Positions 40,329 to 49,235 of a DNA stretch of 64,000 bases are shown here, piece after piece. Source of the stretch: an uncultured Faecalibacterium sp. (GTDB lineage: Bacteria > Bacillota > Clostridia > Oscillospirales > Ruminococcaceae); assembly GCA_934503275.1 (NCBI GenBank), contig CAKSVD010000009.1, positions 11,362-75,361 on the forward strand, read 5' to 3'. Each line of letters opens with the position of its first letter. Position 1 is the first letter of the stretch. A program made the translations under genes and the position numbers. The notes below the pieces were generated by a model. That model made no database searches and was not told where the DNA came from. It saw only the letters and a list, made by a program, of their open reading frames with translations.

Positions 40329-41444
40329 TTATTTGATGCAGCTTGCGCAGGGGGTATAGCCTGCGGCAATGGCTTCGTCATAGCTGGAAAAGAGGACTTG
40401 GTTCTTTTCCGCAGGCAGGTTGGCGCAGGTGGGCAGGTGGAACTTTTTGCTGTTCACGTTGCCGATGTAGGCCTGCTGCGCCGTGCTGGAGGACGACGGG
40501 TCGGTGGGGTTCAGCTGGCTGTCCGGCACAAAGTGCTCGGTGCCCACGGTGAAGTTCTGACCGTCGCTGCCAATGGTGATGGTGCCTTGCAGGTCGGTGC
40601 GGTAGACGTCCACCTTTGCGTCCCGCAGGATGCTCAACGTCTCCTCGTGCGGGTGGCCGTACTTGTTGCCTGTGCCGCAGGAGATGACGCCCATTTCCGG
40701 CAGTACGGCGTTCAAAAACAGGTAGCCGGTGCTGGTGCTGGAGCCGTGGTGCCCTACCTGTAAAACATCGGCCTTCAGGTTGGCGCCGCTGTTCACAAGG
40801 TCGGTCTCGGCGGTCTTTTCCATGTCGCCAGTCAGCAGAAAGCTGGTGCTGCCGTAGTCAATGCGCAGCACCAGTGAGGTGTTGTTGGTCTCGCTGTACT
40901 GCGTTACCGGGCCCAGCAGGGTAACGGTGGCACTGCCCAGCGGCCAGACGGTGCCCACGGAGGGCACCTCCAGCTGCAGACCCTGCTGCTGGGTGTACTT
41001 GACAAAATCGTTGAAGCATTTGGTGCCGCTCTCGGTCACCGGGCTATAAGCGTGCCCCGCCGGGAACCTTGCCATTACGGCGGCAAGGCCGCCAACATGG
41101 TCCTCGTGGGCGTGGGAGCAGAACACATATTGCAGCTGCTCAACCCCCTGCTTTTGCAGGTAGGATACCACCAGACTGCCGTCGTCCACGTTGCCGCCGT
41201 CGTAGAGCATGAACTGTCCGTCACACTCCACCAGCACGCTCAGTGCCTGCCCTACATCAATGAAGTGCATCTCAAAGGGCTGGCTTGCCCCGGTGGAGGG
41301 CTTGACGATGTGTCCGCCGCTGCCGGGCAGGCTGTCACAGGCGGTAAGCCCCAGCGCCAGCACAGCGGCCAGTGCCAGCGCAGCCAGCCGCAGGAACAGG
41401 CGGCGGGGGAATAAAGTTACTTTTTCTTCTTTCCGGTTTTCCAC
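40329..41444 (-). CDS. Metallo-beta-lactamase-fold lipoprotein (ComEC-like hydrolase)
   Basis: The 371-residue protein has a signal peptide with lipobox LGLTAC (Cys36), so it is anchored outside the membrane. The metal-binding motif HAHEDHVGG is at 111-119 and VGHHGS follows, as in the beta-lactamase domain of ComEC and related extracellular nucleases. The C-terminus (about 325-371) is a small Cys/His domain, KKFHLPTCANLP followed by TPCASC, like the zinc module added to Ada-type and micrococcal nuclease-like proteins. Start is GTG at 41444, overlapping the YgiQ gene by 28 bp. A role in DNA or nucleotide scavenging is inferred. Confidence 0.85.
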   Translation of the reverse strand: MENRKEEKVTLFPRRLFLRLAALALAAVLALGLTACDSLPGSGGHIVKPSTGASQPFEMHFIDVGQALSVLVECDGQFMLYDGGNVDDGSLVVSYLQKQGVEQLQYVFCSHAHEDHVGGLAAVMARFPAGHAYSPVTESGTKCFNDFVKYTQQQGLQLEVPSVGTVWPLGSATVTLLGPVTQYSETNNTSLVLRIDYGSTSFLLTGDMEKTAETDLVNSGANLKADVLQVGHHGSSTSTGYLFLNAVLPEMGVISCGTGNKYGHPHEETLSILRDAKVDVYRTDLQGTITIGSDGQNFTVGTEHFVPDSQLNPTDPSSSSTAQQAYIGNVNSKKFHLPTCANLPAEKNQVLFSSYDEAIAAGYTPCASCIK

Positions 41445-43474
41445 GTTGCGTTCTCTTTCTGTTGATTATTTTTGGGTCTGTGGCCGGGCGCAGAGTTGGG
41501 CGCAAAGCGTGCGCCCGGGCTGGGTTGACGGCCTGCCGGGGCAGCAGTGCGGGCGTTTTTGCCGGTGCTGTGTCCCTTCTGGTTGGAATGTACGGTATAA
41601 GTGCCATCGTTGTGGATGGTCACCTCGGCGCTCTCCGCCCGGCGGGCGGTGCGCTGCACGGCGCGGCGGCCTGCGGCAGGTACCAGCAGGGGGATCAGAT
41701 CCTCCCGGTGGGTCAGCCGCAAAGCCTTGACCACCTTTTCCGCGTTGCGGGGCTCGTAGTATTGCAGCAGCGCACGCTGCAGCGCCTTACCCTCGGGGGT
41801 CTTTTCCACAAACACCGGCTTGAGGGTGTAGGGGTCGAGACCGGTATAGAACATACAGGTGCTCACAGTGCCGGGGGTGGGGTAGAAGTCCTGCACCTGC
41901 TCCGGGCGCATATGGTTCTTATAGAGGTACTCGGCCAGATAGACCGCATCCTTCAGGGTGCTGCCCGGGTGGCTGGACATGAGGTAGGGCACCAGATACT
42001 GCTTTTTGCCCGCCTTCTTGCTCAACTCGTAGAATTTATCCTTGAACTTATTAAAGGTCTCGATGGGCGGCTTGCCCATGTAGGCAAGGGTGTTGGGGGC
42101 GCAGTGCTCCGGGGCGACCTTCAGCTGGCCGGACACATGGTATTCTACCAGTTCCTTGAAGAAGGTATCGTCCGGGTCAGCCATCAGGTAGTCGAACCGG
42201 ATGCCGCTGCGGATGAACACCTTTTTCACGCCCGGCAGTTCCCGCACCCGGCGCAGAATTTTAAGGTAGTCGCTGTGATCCACGATCATGTGGGAACAGG
42301 TGGTGGGGGCAAGGCAGTGCTTGCCGCCGGTGCACATCCCGCGCAGCATCTGCTCGCGGCAGGAGGGGAAGCGGAAGTTTGCGGTGGGGCCGCCCACATC
42401 GTGGATGTAGCCCTTAAAATCCGGCTCGTGGGTCATGCGCTCGGCTTCCTCCACGATGCTGTCGGCGCTGCGGCTGGTGACCCGCCGCCCCTGATGCAGC
42501 TGGATGGCGCAGAAGTTGCAGCCGCCGAAGCAGCCCCGGTTCTGGATGATGGAGAACTGCACCTCGCGGATGGCGGGCACGCCGCCCATGCTCTCGTAGA
42601 TGGGGTGGTAGCGGCGGGTGTAAGGCAGGGCGTATACCTTGTCCAGCTCTCCGCGCACCAGCGGCTTTGCGGGGATGTTCTGCACCAGATACTTTTCGCT
42701 CTGCTTCTGCACGATGATCTGGCCGCTGACCACGTCCTGATTATCCATCTGGATGCGGCAGGCCTTGGCGTAGGCGGTCTTATCGCTGGCAACCTTTTTA
42801 AAACCGGCGCACTCCACATACCGCTGGGGCAGATGGTCGAAATCGGTCAGGTAGCAGGTGCCGTTCACGTCCGTGATGCTTTCCACCGGCTCCCCGGCGG
42901 CCAGACGGCGGGCGATCTCCACGGTCTGGTGCTCACCCATGCCAAAGCTGATGAGATCCGCGCCGGAGTCCTCCGCGATGCTGGGCAGCACAGTGTCCAG
43001 CCAGTAATCGTAGTGGGCAAACCGGCGCAGGCTGGCCTCCAGACCGCCCAGGATCACCGGCAGGTCGGGGTAAGCCTGCTTGGCAAGCTTGGTATACACG
43101 GTGGCGCTGCGGTCCGGGCGGGCACCGGCCTTGCCGCCGGGGGAGTATTCGTCCTCCGCGCGGGGGATCTTTGCCACAGAATAGTGGCTGACCATGCTGT
43201 CCACGTTGCCGCCGCCGATGAAAAAGCCGTATTTGGGCTTGCCGAACCGCTTGAAGTCCTCGCAGTCGGTGTAGCGGGGCTGCGCCAGCACGCCTACCTT
43301 GTAGCCCTCGGCTTCCAGCAGGCGGCTGATGATGGCAGTGCCAAAGCTGGGGTGGTCCACATAGGCGTCACCGCCCACCACCACAAAGTCCAGCTGTTCC
43401 CAGCCCCGGGCTTCCATGTCTGCCCGGCTGATGGGAAGAAATTCGGTGTAGATCTGGGGAGTAGAATGTTCCAT
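41417..43474 (-). CDS. YgiQ-family radical SAM protein
   Basis: This 685-residue protein has the UPF0313/YgiQ arrangement: an N-terminal B12-binding-like domain (DFVVVGGDAYVDHPSFG), a radical SAM core with CFGGCNFC at about residue 315-322, and a C-terminal extension. The last 50 residues are basic and low complexity (Lys, Arg, Pro). AGGAGC precedes the ATG at 43474. The molecular function of YgiQ proteins is not established. It overlaps the metallo-beta-lactamase gene and follows ftsK by 12 bp, so the three may be one transcript. Confidence 0.9.
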   Translation of the reverse strand: MEHSTPQIYTEFLPISRADMEARGWEQLDFVVVGGDAYVDHPSFGTAIISRLLEAEGYKVGVLAQPRYTDCEDFKRFGKPKYGFFIGGGNVDSMVSHYSVAKIPRAEDEYSPGGKAGARPDRSATVYTKLAKQAYPDLPVILGGLEASLRRFAHYDYWLDTVLPSIAEDSGADLISFGMGEHQTVEIARRLAAGEPVESITDVNGTCYLTDFDHLPQRYVECAGFKKVASDKTAYAKACRIQMDNQDVVSGQIIVQKQSEKYLVQNIPAKPLVRGELDKVYALPYTRRYHPIYESMGGVPAIREVQFSIIQNRGCFGGCNFCAIQLHQGRRVTSRSADSIVEEAERMTHEPDFKGYIHDVGGPTANFRFPSCREQMLRGMCTGGKHCLAPTTCSHMIVDHSDYLKILRRVRELPGVKKVFIRSGIRFDYLMADPDDTFFKELVEYHVSGQLKVAPEHCAPNTLAYMGKPPIETFNKFKDKFYELSKKAGKKQYLVPYLMSSHPGSTLKDAVYLAEYLYKNHMRPEQVQDFYPTPGTVSTCMFYTGLDPYTLKPVFVEKTPEGKALQRALLQYYEPRNAEKVVKALRLTHREDLIPLLVPAAGRRAVQRTARRAESAEVTIHNDGTYTVHSNQKGHSTGKNARTAAPAGRQPSPGARFAPNSAPGHRPKNNQQKENATWKTGKKKK

Positions 43475-43486
43475 AATGCTCCTTTA

Positions 43487-46345
43487 TTATTCCTCCGGTT
43501 GGTTCATCTGCATTTCCAGCCACTGCTGGCGGCTGATGAGCACGGCGCGGGGTTTTGCGCCCTCGTAGGGGCCAATGATGCTCTTTTGCTCCATCTCGTC
43601 CATGATGCGGGCGGCGCGGGCATAGCCCAGCTTGCAGCGGCGCTGCAACAGGCTGGTGGAGGCCTGACCGGCGTCGATGACCACATCCACGGCCTGCTTG
43701 AACATGGGGTCGGAGCCTGCGTCCTCTTCGGCGTCGGCACCGCCGCCGCCCTTTTTGCCGTCCTGAATGGCGTGCTTTTCCATAGCCTCGATCATGGCCT
43801 CGTCGTACTGCACGGTGGCGCTGGACTTGATGAAGTCCAGCACACGGCTGATCTCCTCATCCCGCACAAAGGTGCCCTGAATACGGGTGGGCTTGGGTGC
43901 GCCCACGGGCATAAACAGCATATCGCCCTGACCCAGCAGCTTTTCTGCACCGGCACCGTCCAGAATGGTGCGGCTGTCCACCTGACTGGACACCGCAAAG
44001 GCGATGCGGCTGGGGATGTTGGCCTTGATCAGGCCGGTGATCACGTCCACGCTGGGGCGCTGGGTGGCAACGATCAGGTGCATACCGGCGGCACGCGCCT
44101 TCTGGGCGATGCGGCAGATGGAATCCTCCACGTCCTTGCCCACCACCATCATCAGGTCGGCCAACTCGTCGATGATAATGGCGATGTAGGGCATCTTTTC
44201 CAGTCCCGGCTGCTCGGCAGCCAACTTGTTGAAGGACTTGATATCGCGCACATTGTTCTCCGCAAACAGGCGGTAGCGGCGCTCCATCTCCTGCACCGCG
44301 CTGCCCAGTGCACCGGCGGCCTTGCGGGGCTCGGTGACCACCGGCATCAGCAGATGGGGGATGCCATTATACTCGGCAAGTTCTACCACCTTGGGGTCGA
44401 TGAGCAGCAGCTTCACGTCCTCCGGGCTGGAGCGGAACAGCAGACTCATGATGATGCTGTTCACGCACACGGATTTACCGCTGCCGGTGCTGCCCGCGAT
44501 GAGCAGATGGGGCATCTTGCACAGGTCGGTCACCTGCGCTACACCGGCAATGTCCTTGCCAAGGGCGATGCCCAGCGGCGAGGTCATGCGCAGAAAACTC
44601 TGGCTCTCAAAGATGCTGCGGATGGAAACGGCGGTCTTTTTGTGGTTGGGCACCTCGATGCCCACGGCAGGCTTGCCGGGGATGGGGGCTTCCATACGCA
44701 CGTCCGCCACCGCAAGGTTCAGGGCGATATCGTCCGCCAGCGAGGTGATGCGGCTGATCTTCACGCCCGCCATGGGCTGCAGTTCGTACCGGGTAACAGA
44801 GGGCCCGCGGGAGATATCCAGCACCCGGGTGCGCACGCCGAAGCTTTCCAGCGTGTCCACCAGCTTCTGGGCGTTGGCCTTCAGTTCCTCCTGTGCGCCG
44901 GGGTCGCTCTCCTCCTGCGTTTTTTCAAACAGCTCGATGGGCGGGTACTGGTACTCGTAGCTGTCCACCGTCTCGGCCTCCTCGGCGGGGGCAGTGGCGG
45001 CCGCCTGCTCGGAGACAGCGGGCTTTTCCATGGCCGCTGCCACCAGCGAGTTGATGTCCTTTTCCTCCACCGGCTCGGCGGTGATGCTGATCCAGCCATC
45101 CTCGTCCGGCGCAGAGCGGAACGCCACGGCGTTCTCGGCGCTCACCCGGGGCACAGTGGGCTGGATAGGTGCAGCCTCCGGCTGCGTGGGCATCTGCGGC
45201 TGCACCACCGGCGCTGCCGGCTGGACGATGGGCGCATCAAAAGCGGGGGCGGGCTCTTCCGGCTGCACAGCGTCCTTGGCAAAGAAATCTGCCGCAGCAG
45301 TGACCACCGGGTCTGCCACGATGGGCGGCGGCGTGGGTTTGGGTGCAGGGCGCAGCGGGTCCTGCCCGAAGGTGCCGCCCGGCCCAACGATCAGCGGCTC
45401 AATGGGCTCGCTGCCGCCCTCGGAGAGAGCGGTGTGGTCGGGGCCAAGGTCTACGTCAAAGGCAGCGCGGGGATGCGCAACGCTGACCCGTACCGGGGTG
45501 ATAGGCGGCGCGGCAGGCTCCGGCTGGGCAGGGGCGGCGGGTGCAGCCTCAGTTTCGGCAGCATCCGCCTCCATCTCCTGCGTTACCTTGTGCCCCCAGC
45601 GCAGCACACCGGACATCCAGTCCGGCACCCCCAGATGCAGCCCGGCGGGCTCGTCCTCTTCGTCCAGCGGCTCGTCCTCTGCTTCGTCATATTCCTCATC
45701 AATCTCCTGCTCGGCCTGCCGGATGGCGGCGCGTTCGGCGCGGCGGGCAGCGCGCTGCTCTGCAAAGGCAGTGCCGCGGGCGTGGATGCCGCCGGTGACG
45801 GCGCACAGCCAGACCCAGACCTCGGCGGGGGTGATGTCAAAAATGTACAGGCTGCCGCACAGCAAGAGCACGACCATGATGAGGTTTGCCGCCGGGCGTC
45901 CGCACAGCAAAAGCAGCATGCCGCCCAGTACAAAGCCCATTGCGCCGCCGGAGAACCATGCGTTCACGCCGTTGGCGTAGCAGGCAGAAAGCATTTGCAG
46001 CGCCGACAGCCCCTGCGGCTGGATATCGGAAAATACGATGACCGTGCCGCAGACAAAGACAAGCCCCAGCACCAGCTTGAGGATGCCGGACAGCAACTCC
46101 TTGCCCCGGGTGTACAAAACGGCCAGACAGCACACGGCTGCACCCAGCACAAAGCTGCCGCAGCCGAACAGCCCGAACAGCACATCATGGAGCACCCGCC
46201 ATGCGGAATCGCCCTGCACAAAGGCCAGCACGATCAGCAGCAGGCCGCCGAACAGGGTGCCAAGCCCTGCCGGAAGCCGCTGCTCTGCTTTTTTACGGCG
46301 GGCAGCAGTACGCCGTGTCGTTGATTTTCGCTTTTTCGTTGCCAT
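43487..46345 (-). CDS. ftsK: DNA translocase FtsK/SpoIIIE
   Basis: The 952-residue protein has a basic N-terminus, four transmembrane helices (about 25-170), a Pro/Ala/Glu-rich linker of about 300 residues, and the motor: Walker [15 protein letters not shown] (about 615-628), Walker [14 protein letters not shown], and a C-terminal winged-helix gamma domain (about 870-952) that reads chromosome polarity sequences. FtsK moves the chromosome through the closing septum; in spore formers SpoIIIE does the same into the forespore. The start at 46345 (MATKKRKS) is preferred over one 11 codons upstream. Promoter at 46393-46421. Confidence 0.94.
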   Translation of the reverse strand: MATKKRKSTTRRTAARRKKAEQRLPAGLGTLFGGLLLIVLAFVQGDSAWRVLHDVLFGLFGCGSFVLGAAVCCLAVLYTRGKELLSGILKLVLGLVFVCGTVIVFSDIQPQGLSALQMLSACYANGVNAWFSGGAMGFVLGGMLLLLCGRPAANLIMVVLLLCGSLYIFDITPAEVWVWLCAVTGGIHARGTAFAEQRAARRAERAAIRQAEQEIDEEYDEAEDEPLDEEDEPAGLHLGVPDWMSGVLRWGHKVTQEMEADAAETEAAPAAPAQPEPAAPPITPVRVSVAHPRAAFDVDLGPDHTALSEGGSEPIEPLIVGPGGTFGQDPLRPAPKPTPPPIVADPVVTAAADFFAKDAVQPEEPAPAFDAPIVQPAAPVVQPQMPTQPEAAPIQPTVPRVSAENAVAFRSAPDEDGWISITAEPVEEKDINSLVAAAMEKPAVSEQAAATAPAEEAETVDSYEYQYPPIELFEKTQEESDPGAQEELKANAQKLVDTLESFGVRTRVLDISRGPSVTRYELQPMAGVKISRITSLADDIALNLAVADVRMEAPIPGKPAVGIEVPNHKKTAVSIRSIFESQSFLRMTSPLGIALGKDIAGVAQVTDLCKMPHLLIAGSTGSGKSVCVNSIIMSLLFRSSPEDVKLLLIDPKVVELAEYNGIPHLLMPVVTEPRKAAGALGSAVQEMERRYRLFAENNVRDIKSFNKLAAEQPGLEKMPYIAIIIDELADLMMVVGKDVEDSICRIAQKARAAGMHLIVATQRPSVDVITGLIKANIPSRIAFAVSSQVDSRTILDGAGAEKLLGQGDMLFMPVGAPKPTRIQGTFVRDEEISRVLDFIKSSATVQYDEAMIEAMEKHAIQDGKKGGGGADAEEDAGSDPMFKQAVDVVIDAGQASTSLLQRRCKLGYARAARIMDEMEQKSIIGPYEGAKPRAVLISRQQWLEMQMNQPEE

Positions 46346-46392
46346 TCTACTCTGTTCCCCAACTTCCCATAGACACAATATTTGATTCTACT

Positions 46393-46421
46393 ATTGTACC
46401 ACGCAAGGGCAAAAATGGCAA
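46393..46421 (-). promoter_or_regulatory. Promoter of ftsK
   Basis: On the minus strand TTGCCA, 17 nt, TACAAT, about 50 nt before the start. Confidence 0.65.
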
Positions 46422-46439
46422 ACCATAATGTTGTTTTTA

Positions 46440-47123
46440 TTATTCCCGCTCGATCTCCCTGTACAGCCACGCCAGCGCGTCCGAAAGCCCGCCCAGTTCG
46501 TCGATCAGCTTTTCCTTTACGGCACGGCGTCCGTCCAGTACCGTGCCCATGTCCATCACCAGTTCTCCGGTGTGGAGCATCAGCTGGGTGTAGCGCTTTT
46601 CCGGCATACCGCTGTGGGCGGCTACAAAGCCGGTGATGCGCTGCTGCATCTGCTCGAAGCAGTGCATGGTCTGCGGGACGCCTAAGATCAACCCGGAGTG
46701 CCGCACCGGGTGCACCGTCATGGTGGCGGTGGGCACGATAAAGCTGTGCCGTGCGCTGACCGCCAGCGGGATGCCGATGGAGTGCCCGCCGCCCAGCACC
46801 AGCGTGGCGCTGGGCTTGGAGATGCTGGCAATCAGTTCCGCCAGCGCAAGGCCGGTCTCCACATCGCCGCCCACCGTGTTCAGCAGCACCAGCAGCCCCT
46901 CGATGCGGGGGTCCTCCTGCACCGCCACCAGCTGAGGGATGACGTGCTCATATTTGGTGGTCTTTTGCCCCTGCGGCGCTTCGGTGTGCCCTTCGATCTG
47001 ACCGATGACGGTCAGGCAGTGGATGACATGACCGCCCCGGCTCAGGGTGACCGTGCCCAGATCCTCGATATCCTCTTTTTCCATCCGGTGCTGCTCGGCG
47101 GGGGTGTCTTTTGCCGTATCCAT
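46440..47123 (-). CDS. ClpP-like serine protease (TepA type)
   Basis: This 227-residue protein has a ClpP/crotonase fold with a catalytic-serine block GGGHSIGIPLAVSA and the His in TMTVHPVRHSGL. The longer N-terminus (about 1-60) and sequence VLLNTVGGDVETGLALAELIAS mark it as a TepA (translocation-enhancing protein) type rather than ClpP itself. In Bacillus, TepA degrades leftover signal peptides at the membrane; here that role is inferred. AAGGAG precedes the ATG. It ends 95 bp before ftsK starts, divergent from rex. Confidence 0.85.
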   Translation of the reverse strand: MDTAKDTPAEQHRMEKEDIEDLGTVTLSRGGHVIHCLTVIGQIEGHTEAPQGQKTTKYEHVIPQLVAVQEDPRIEGLLVLLNTVGGDVETGLALAELIASISKPSATLVLGGGHSIGIPLAVSARHSFIVPTATMTVHPVRHSGLILGVPQTMHCFEQMQQRITGFVAAHSGMPEKRYTQLMLHTGELVMDMGTVLDGRRAVKEKLIDELGGLSDALAWLYREIERE

Positions 47124-47244
47124 GCGCGTTCTCCTTCCGTAGCGGGATCTTTGTGGGGTCAGTATCCCCCGGCTGCCGGGGAAGTATACAGGAGAAAAGA
47201 AACAAAAAACTTTGTGAATTTTTTGCTTTTTTACAAATAGGTAT

Positions 47245-47272
47245 TTGACATTCGCTTATCATGCTGTATACT
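47245..47272 (+). promoter_or_regulatory. Promoter of rex-tdk
   Basis: Perfect TTGACA, 16 nt, TATACT, about 105 nt before the rex start. Confidence 0.7.
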
Positions 47273-47377
47273 TTAAATAATATAACAGGATAAAACGGAA
47301 CATCTCTCTGCGCGCAAAGAAGCCCCTTGCATGGCGGCAGAAGCTGCAGCGCGTTGGGCAGAAAGGAGAATTTTGCT

Positions 47378-48019
47378 ATGAACACCCCCCAGAAAGCATC
47401 GATCCCTGTGATCAAGCGTCTCCCCAAATATTACCGGTATCTGCGCTCCTTGCAGGACGACGGCATTACCAGCATCTCCTCCCGGGAACTGGCCTCTCAG
47501 ATGGGCACCACCGCCTCGCAGGTGCGGCAGGACTTTAACTGCATCGGTGACGTGAACGGCCGGCAGGGCATCGGTTACTCGGTGGAGAACTTGCTTTCCA
47601 TTCTGGAAAGCCTGCTGTTCGGCAACGGTGACCTTCTGCCCACTATTTTGATCGGCTGCGGCCGCTTGGGCAAGGCTGTGAGCCGCTTTATTACCACCGA
47701 CACCAACGGCTACAAGCTGATTGCTGCCTTTGACGTGGCCGAGGGTGAGGTAGGCAAGGAGATCAGCGGCATCCGCATCCGGCACATTGACGAGTTGGAA
47801 GCCTTCTGCGAGGAAAACAAGCCCAAGGTGGCGGTGCTCTGTGTACCCCGTGATGGTGCACAGCAGGTGAGCGGACGGCTGGTGGATCTGGGCATCGAGG
47901 GCTTCTGGAACTTCTCCCACTATGACCTGTCGGTGCCTTATCCCGATGTGGTGGTGGAAAACGTCCATCTGGGCGACAGCCTGATGAGTTTGGGCTACCG
48001 TTTGCGCAATCAGGAGTGA
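47378..48019 (+). CDS. rex: Redox-sensing transcriptional repressor Rex
   Basis: Rex (213 residues) senses the NADH/NAD+ ratio and represses fermentation and respiration genes when NADH is low. An N-terminal winged helix (KRLPKYYRYLRSL, SRELASQMGTTASQVRQDF) is followed by a Rossmann domain with IGCGRLGKAVSRF (about 91-103) and a C-terminal swapped helix (HLGDSLMSLGYRLRN). AAAGGAG lies 10 nt before the ATG at 47378. tdk follows after 4 bp. A clear Rex operator in front of rex itself was not found. Confidence 0.95.
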   Translation: MNTPQKASIPVIKRLPKYYRYLRSLQDDGITSISSRELASQMGTTASQVRQDFNCIGDVNGRQGIGYSVENLLSILESLLFGNGDLLPTILIGCGRLGKAVSRFITTDTNGYKLIAAFDVAEGEVGKEISGIRIRHIDELEAFCEENKPKVAVLCVPRDGAQQVSGRLVDLGIEGFWNFSHYDLSVPYPDVVVENVHLGDSLMSLGYRLRNQE

Positions 48020-48023
48020 CGGC

Positions 48024-48629
48024 ATGGCAAAATTGTATTTCCGCTACGGTGCCATGAACAGCGGCAAGAGCACGGCGCTGATGCAGGTGGCACACAACTA
48101 CGAAGAGCAGGGCATGAAGGTGCTCATTTTAAAGCCGCAGGTGGATACCAAGGGCGGCGGGGAACTGGTGAGCCGTCTGGGCGTACGCCGCAAGGCAGAC
48201 CTGCTGATCCCGCCGGAGTTGGACGTGTTCGAAGCCGTACAGGCGGCAAATGCCGCCTCCGGGCCGCTGGCCTGTGTGCTGTGCGACGAGAGCCAGTTCT
48301 TTACCCCGGAGCAGGCCGAGCAGCTGTTCATGATCACGGTAGATCTGAACATCCCGGTGATCTGCTACGGTCTGCGGGCAGATTTTTCCCTCAAGGGCTT
48401 CCCGGGCTCTACCCGTCTGCTGGAACTGGCGCACACCATCGAGGAGATGAAGACCATCTGCACCTGCGGGCGCAAGGCCATCTGCAACTGCCGCAAGGTG
48501 AACGGACAGTTCGTCTTTGAGGGCGAGCAGGTAGCCATCGACCTTGAAAACGATGTGCAGTACGTCAGTATGTGCCCACAGTGCTACTTCAAGGCACGGC
48601 GGGCGTTCTACGCTGCAAGGAAAAACTGA
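48024..48629 (+). CDS. tdk: Thymidine kinase
   Basis: The 201-residue type II thymidine kinase phosphorylates thymidine with ATP for salvage. The P-loop GAMNSGKST is at 9-17; LCDESQFF holds the catalytic Glu; FPGSTRLLELAHTIEEMK leads to the lasso loop, and a Cys4 zinc site is formed by CTCGRKAICNC and CPQCYF-type cysteines. It is 4 bp from rex, so the two are co-transcribed, and a strong terminator follows. Confidence 0.95.
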   Translation: MAKLYFRYGAMNSGKSTALMQVAHNYEEQGMKVLILKPQVDTKGGGELVSRLGVRRKADLLIPPELDVFEAVQAANAASGPLACVLCDESQFFTPEQAEQLFMITVDLNIPVICYGLRADFSLKGFPGSTRLLELAHTIEEMKTICTCGRKAICNCRKVNGQFVFEGEQVAIDLENDVQYVSMCPQCYFKARRAFYAARKN

Positions 48630-48638
48630 GATACTTTT

Positions 48639-48653
48639 ATAATTGTATACAAG
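48639..48653 (+). promoter_or_regulatory. ATAATTGTATACAAG element, copy 1
   Basis: This 15-mer is identical to 49167-49181 in front of the pectin operon and contains the palindrome TTGTATACAA. It lies between the tdk stop and its terminator. Confidence 0.45.
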
Positions 48654-48687
48654 CCGCTGCACCGTGCCGGGTGCAGCGGCTTTTTTG
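48651..48687 (+). terminator. Terminator of rex-tdk
   Basis: AGCCGCTGCACC (48652-48663) pairs with GGTGCAGCGGCT, followed by six T residues. Confidence 0.9.
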
Positions 48688-48705
48688 CGTGATTTGCGGA
48701 AGAGT

Positions 48706-48885
48706 TACCCCCTCAGTCTCGCTACGCTCGCCAGAGTCTCCGACAGGCTGTATACAGACTGATATATCAATTTGTTGTATTTCACGGCAGGGACTGATAT
48801 ATCAACCGGGCGAAATACGCACGTTTTTTGCGCTATTGATATATCAGTTCCGACAGGGCGTTTGTCTGCCGAAGGGGAGAGCGGG
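48706..48885. repeat. MITE-like element carrying three TGATATATCA palindromes
   Basis: The palindrome TGATATATCA occurs at 48760, 48795 and 48837. The first two are in the context ACTGATATATCAA and the third is inverted, TTGATATATCAGT. CCGACAGG flanks the set at 48740 and 48850, and CCCCTCAG at the left resembles the complement of CGAAGGGG at the right. The layout suggests a small non-autonomous repeat element; the sites could also be operators. Confidence 0.5.
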
Positions 48886-48887
48886 CA

Positions 48888-49166
48888 AAAGAAGAGGGAA
48901 ACGGGTAGCAGCTGCAAAGCATAAAATTTTACAGACAGAACGGTAAATGTAACAGGAATTATTGAAATTTCCGATGCTATGTCCCTGTTGCATCCCAGAT
49001 TTTTATGCAAGTCATTGAAGTATACAAGTTGCACAGTTTTTCAGCGCAAGTTTATTCATTTCGGCAAGGACGTCGAATTGCACGCGAAAACAAGGGCAAT
49101 ATTTGTACGTTTTTATCCTGTATCACTGTAAAAACCATCTTTCTTTTTTCGGTAGCTTTTGTTATC
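48888..49166. other. Gene-free upstream region of the pectin operon
   Basis: About 280 bp, AT-rich, with no convincing ORF or hairpin. A partial TATACAAG occurs at 49021-49028. The promoter of the binding-protein gene probably lies at the right end, with CATAAT at 49166-49171 as the best -10; no good -35 is seen, which fits a need for an activator such as the AraC regulator encoded nearby. Confidence 0.4.
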
Positions 49167-49181
49167 ATAATTGTATACAAG
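49167..49181 (+). promoter_or_regulatory. TTGTATACAA palindrome at the pectin operon promoter (copy 2)
   Basis: ATAATTGTATACAAG overlaps the best -10 candidate, 55-70 nt upstream of the binding-protein start. TTGTATACAA is a perfect 10-bp palindrome of the type bound by GntR-family regulators of uronate and sugar genes. Confidence 0.5.
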
Positions 49182-49235
49182 GGGGTATGTGCAGATCCCC
49201 AACATGAAGATGTTTTCTATTAGGAGGAGAACAAA

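Noticed and set aside
41372..46324. A 1650-codon open frame on the plus strand opposite the YgiQ and ftsK genes
   Set aside because: Antisense to two clear genes with catalytic motifs; its translation is Gly/His/Val/Leu-rich without any recognisable domain.
47210..47245. Possible Rex operator (TTTGTGAA ... TTTACAAA) upstream of rex
   Set aside because: The half-sites are about 25 nt end to end, too far apart for the usual 18-20 bp Rex site, and the interior is only T-rich. A similar weak match lies before citrate synthase (38158-38180) with different spacing.
48706..48885. Possible small CRISPR array from the repeated TGATATATCA
   Set aside because: Only three copies, one inverted, repeat unit of about 13 bp and unequal spacers; no cas genes.
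48572..48946. Open frame overlapping the end of tdk and the intergenic repeat
   Set aside because: It reads through the tdk terminator and the TGATATATCA unit and has no ribosome site or motif.
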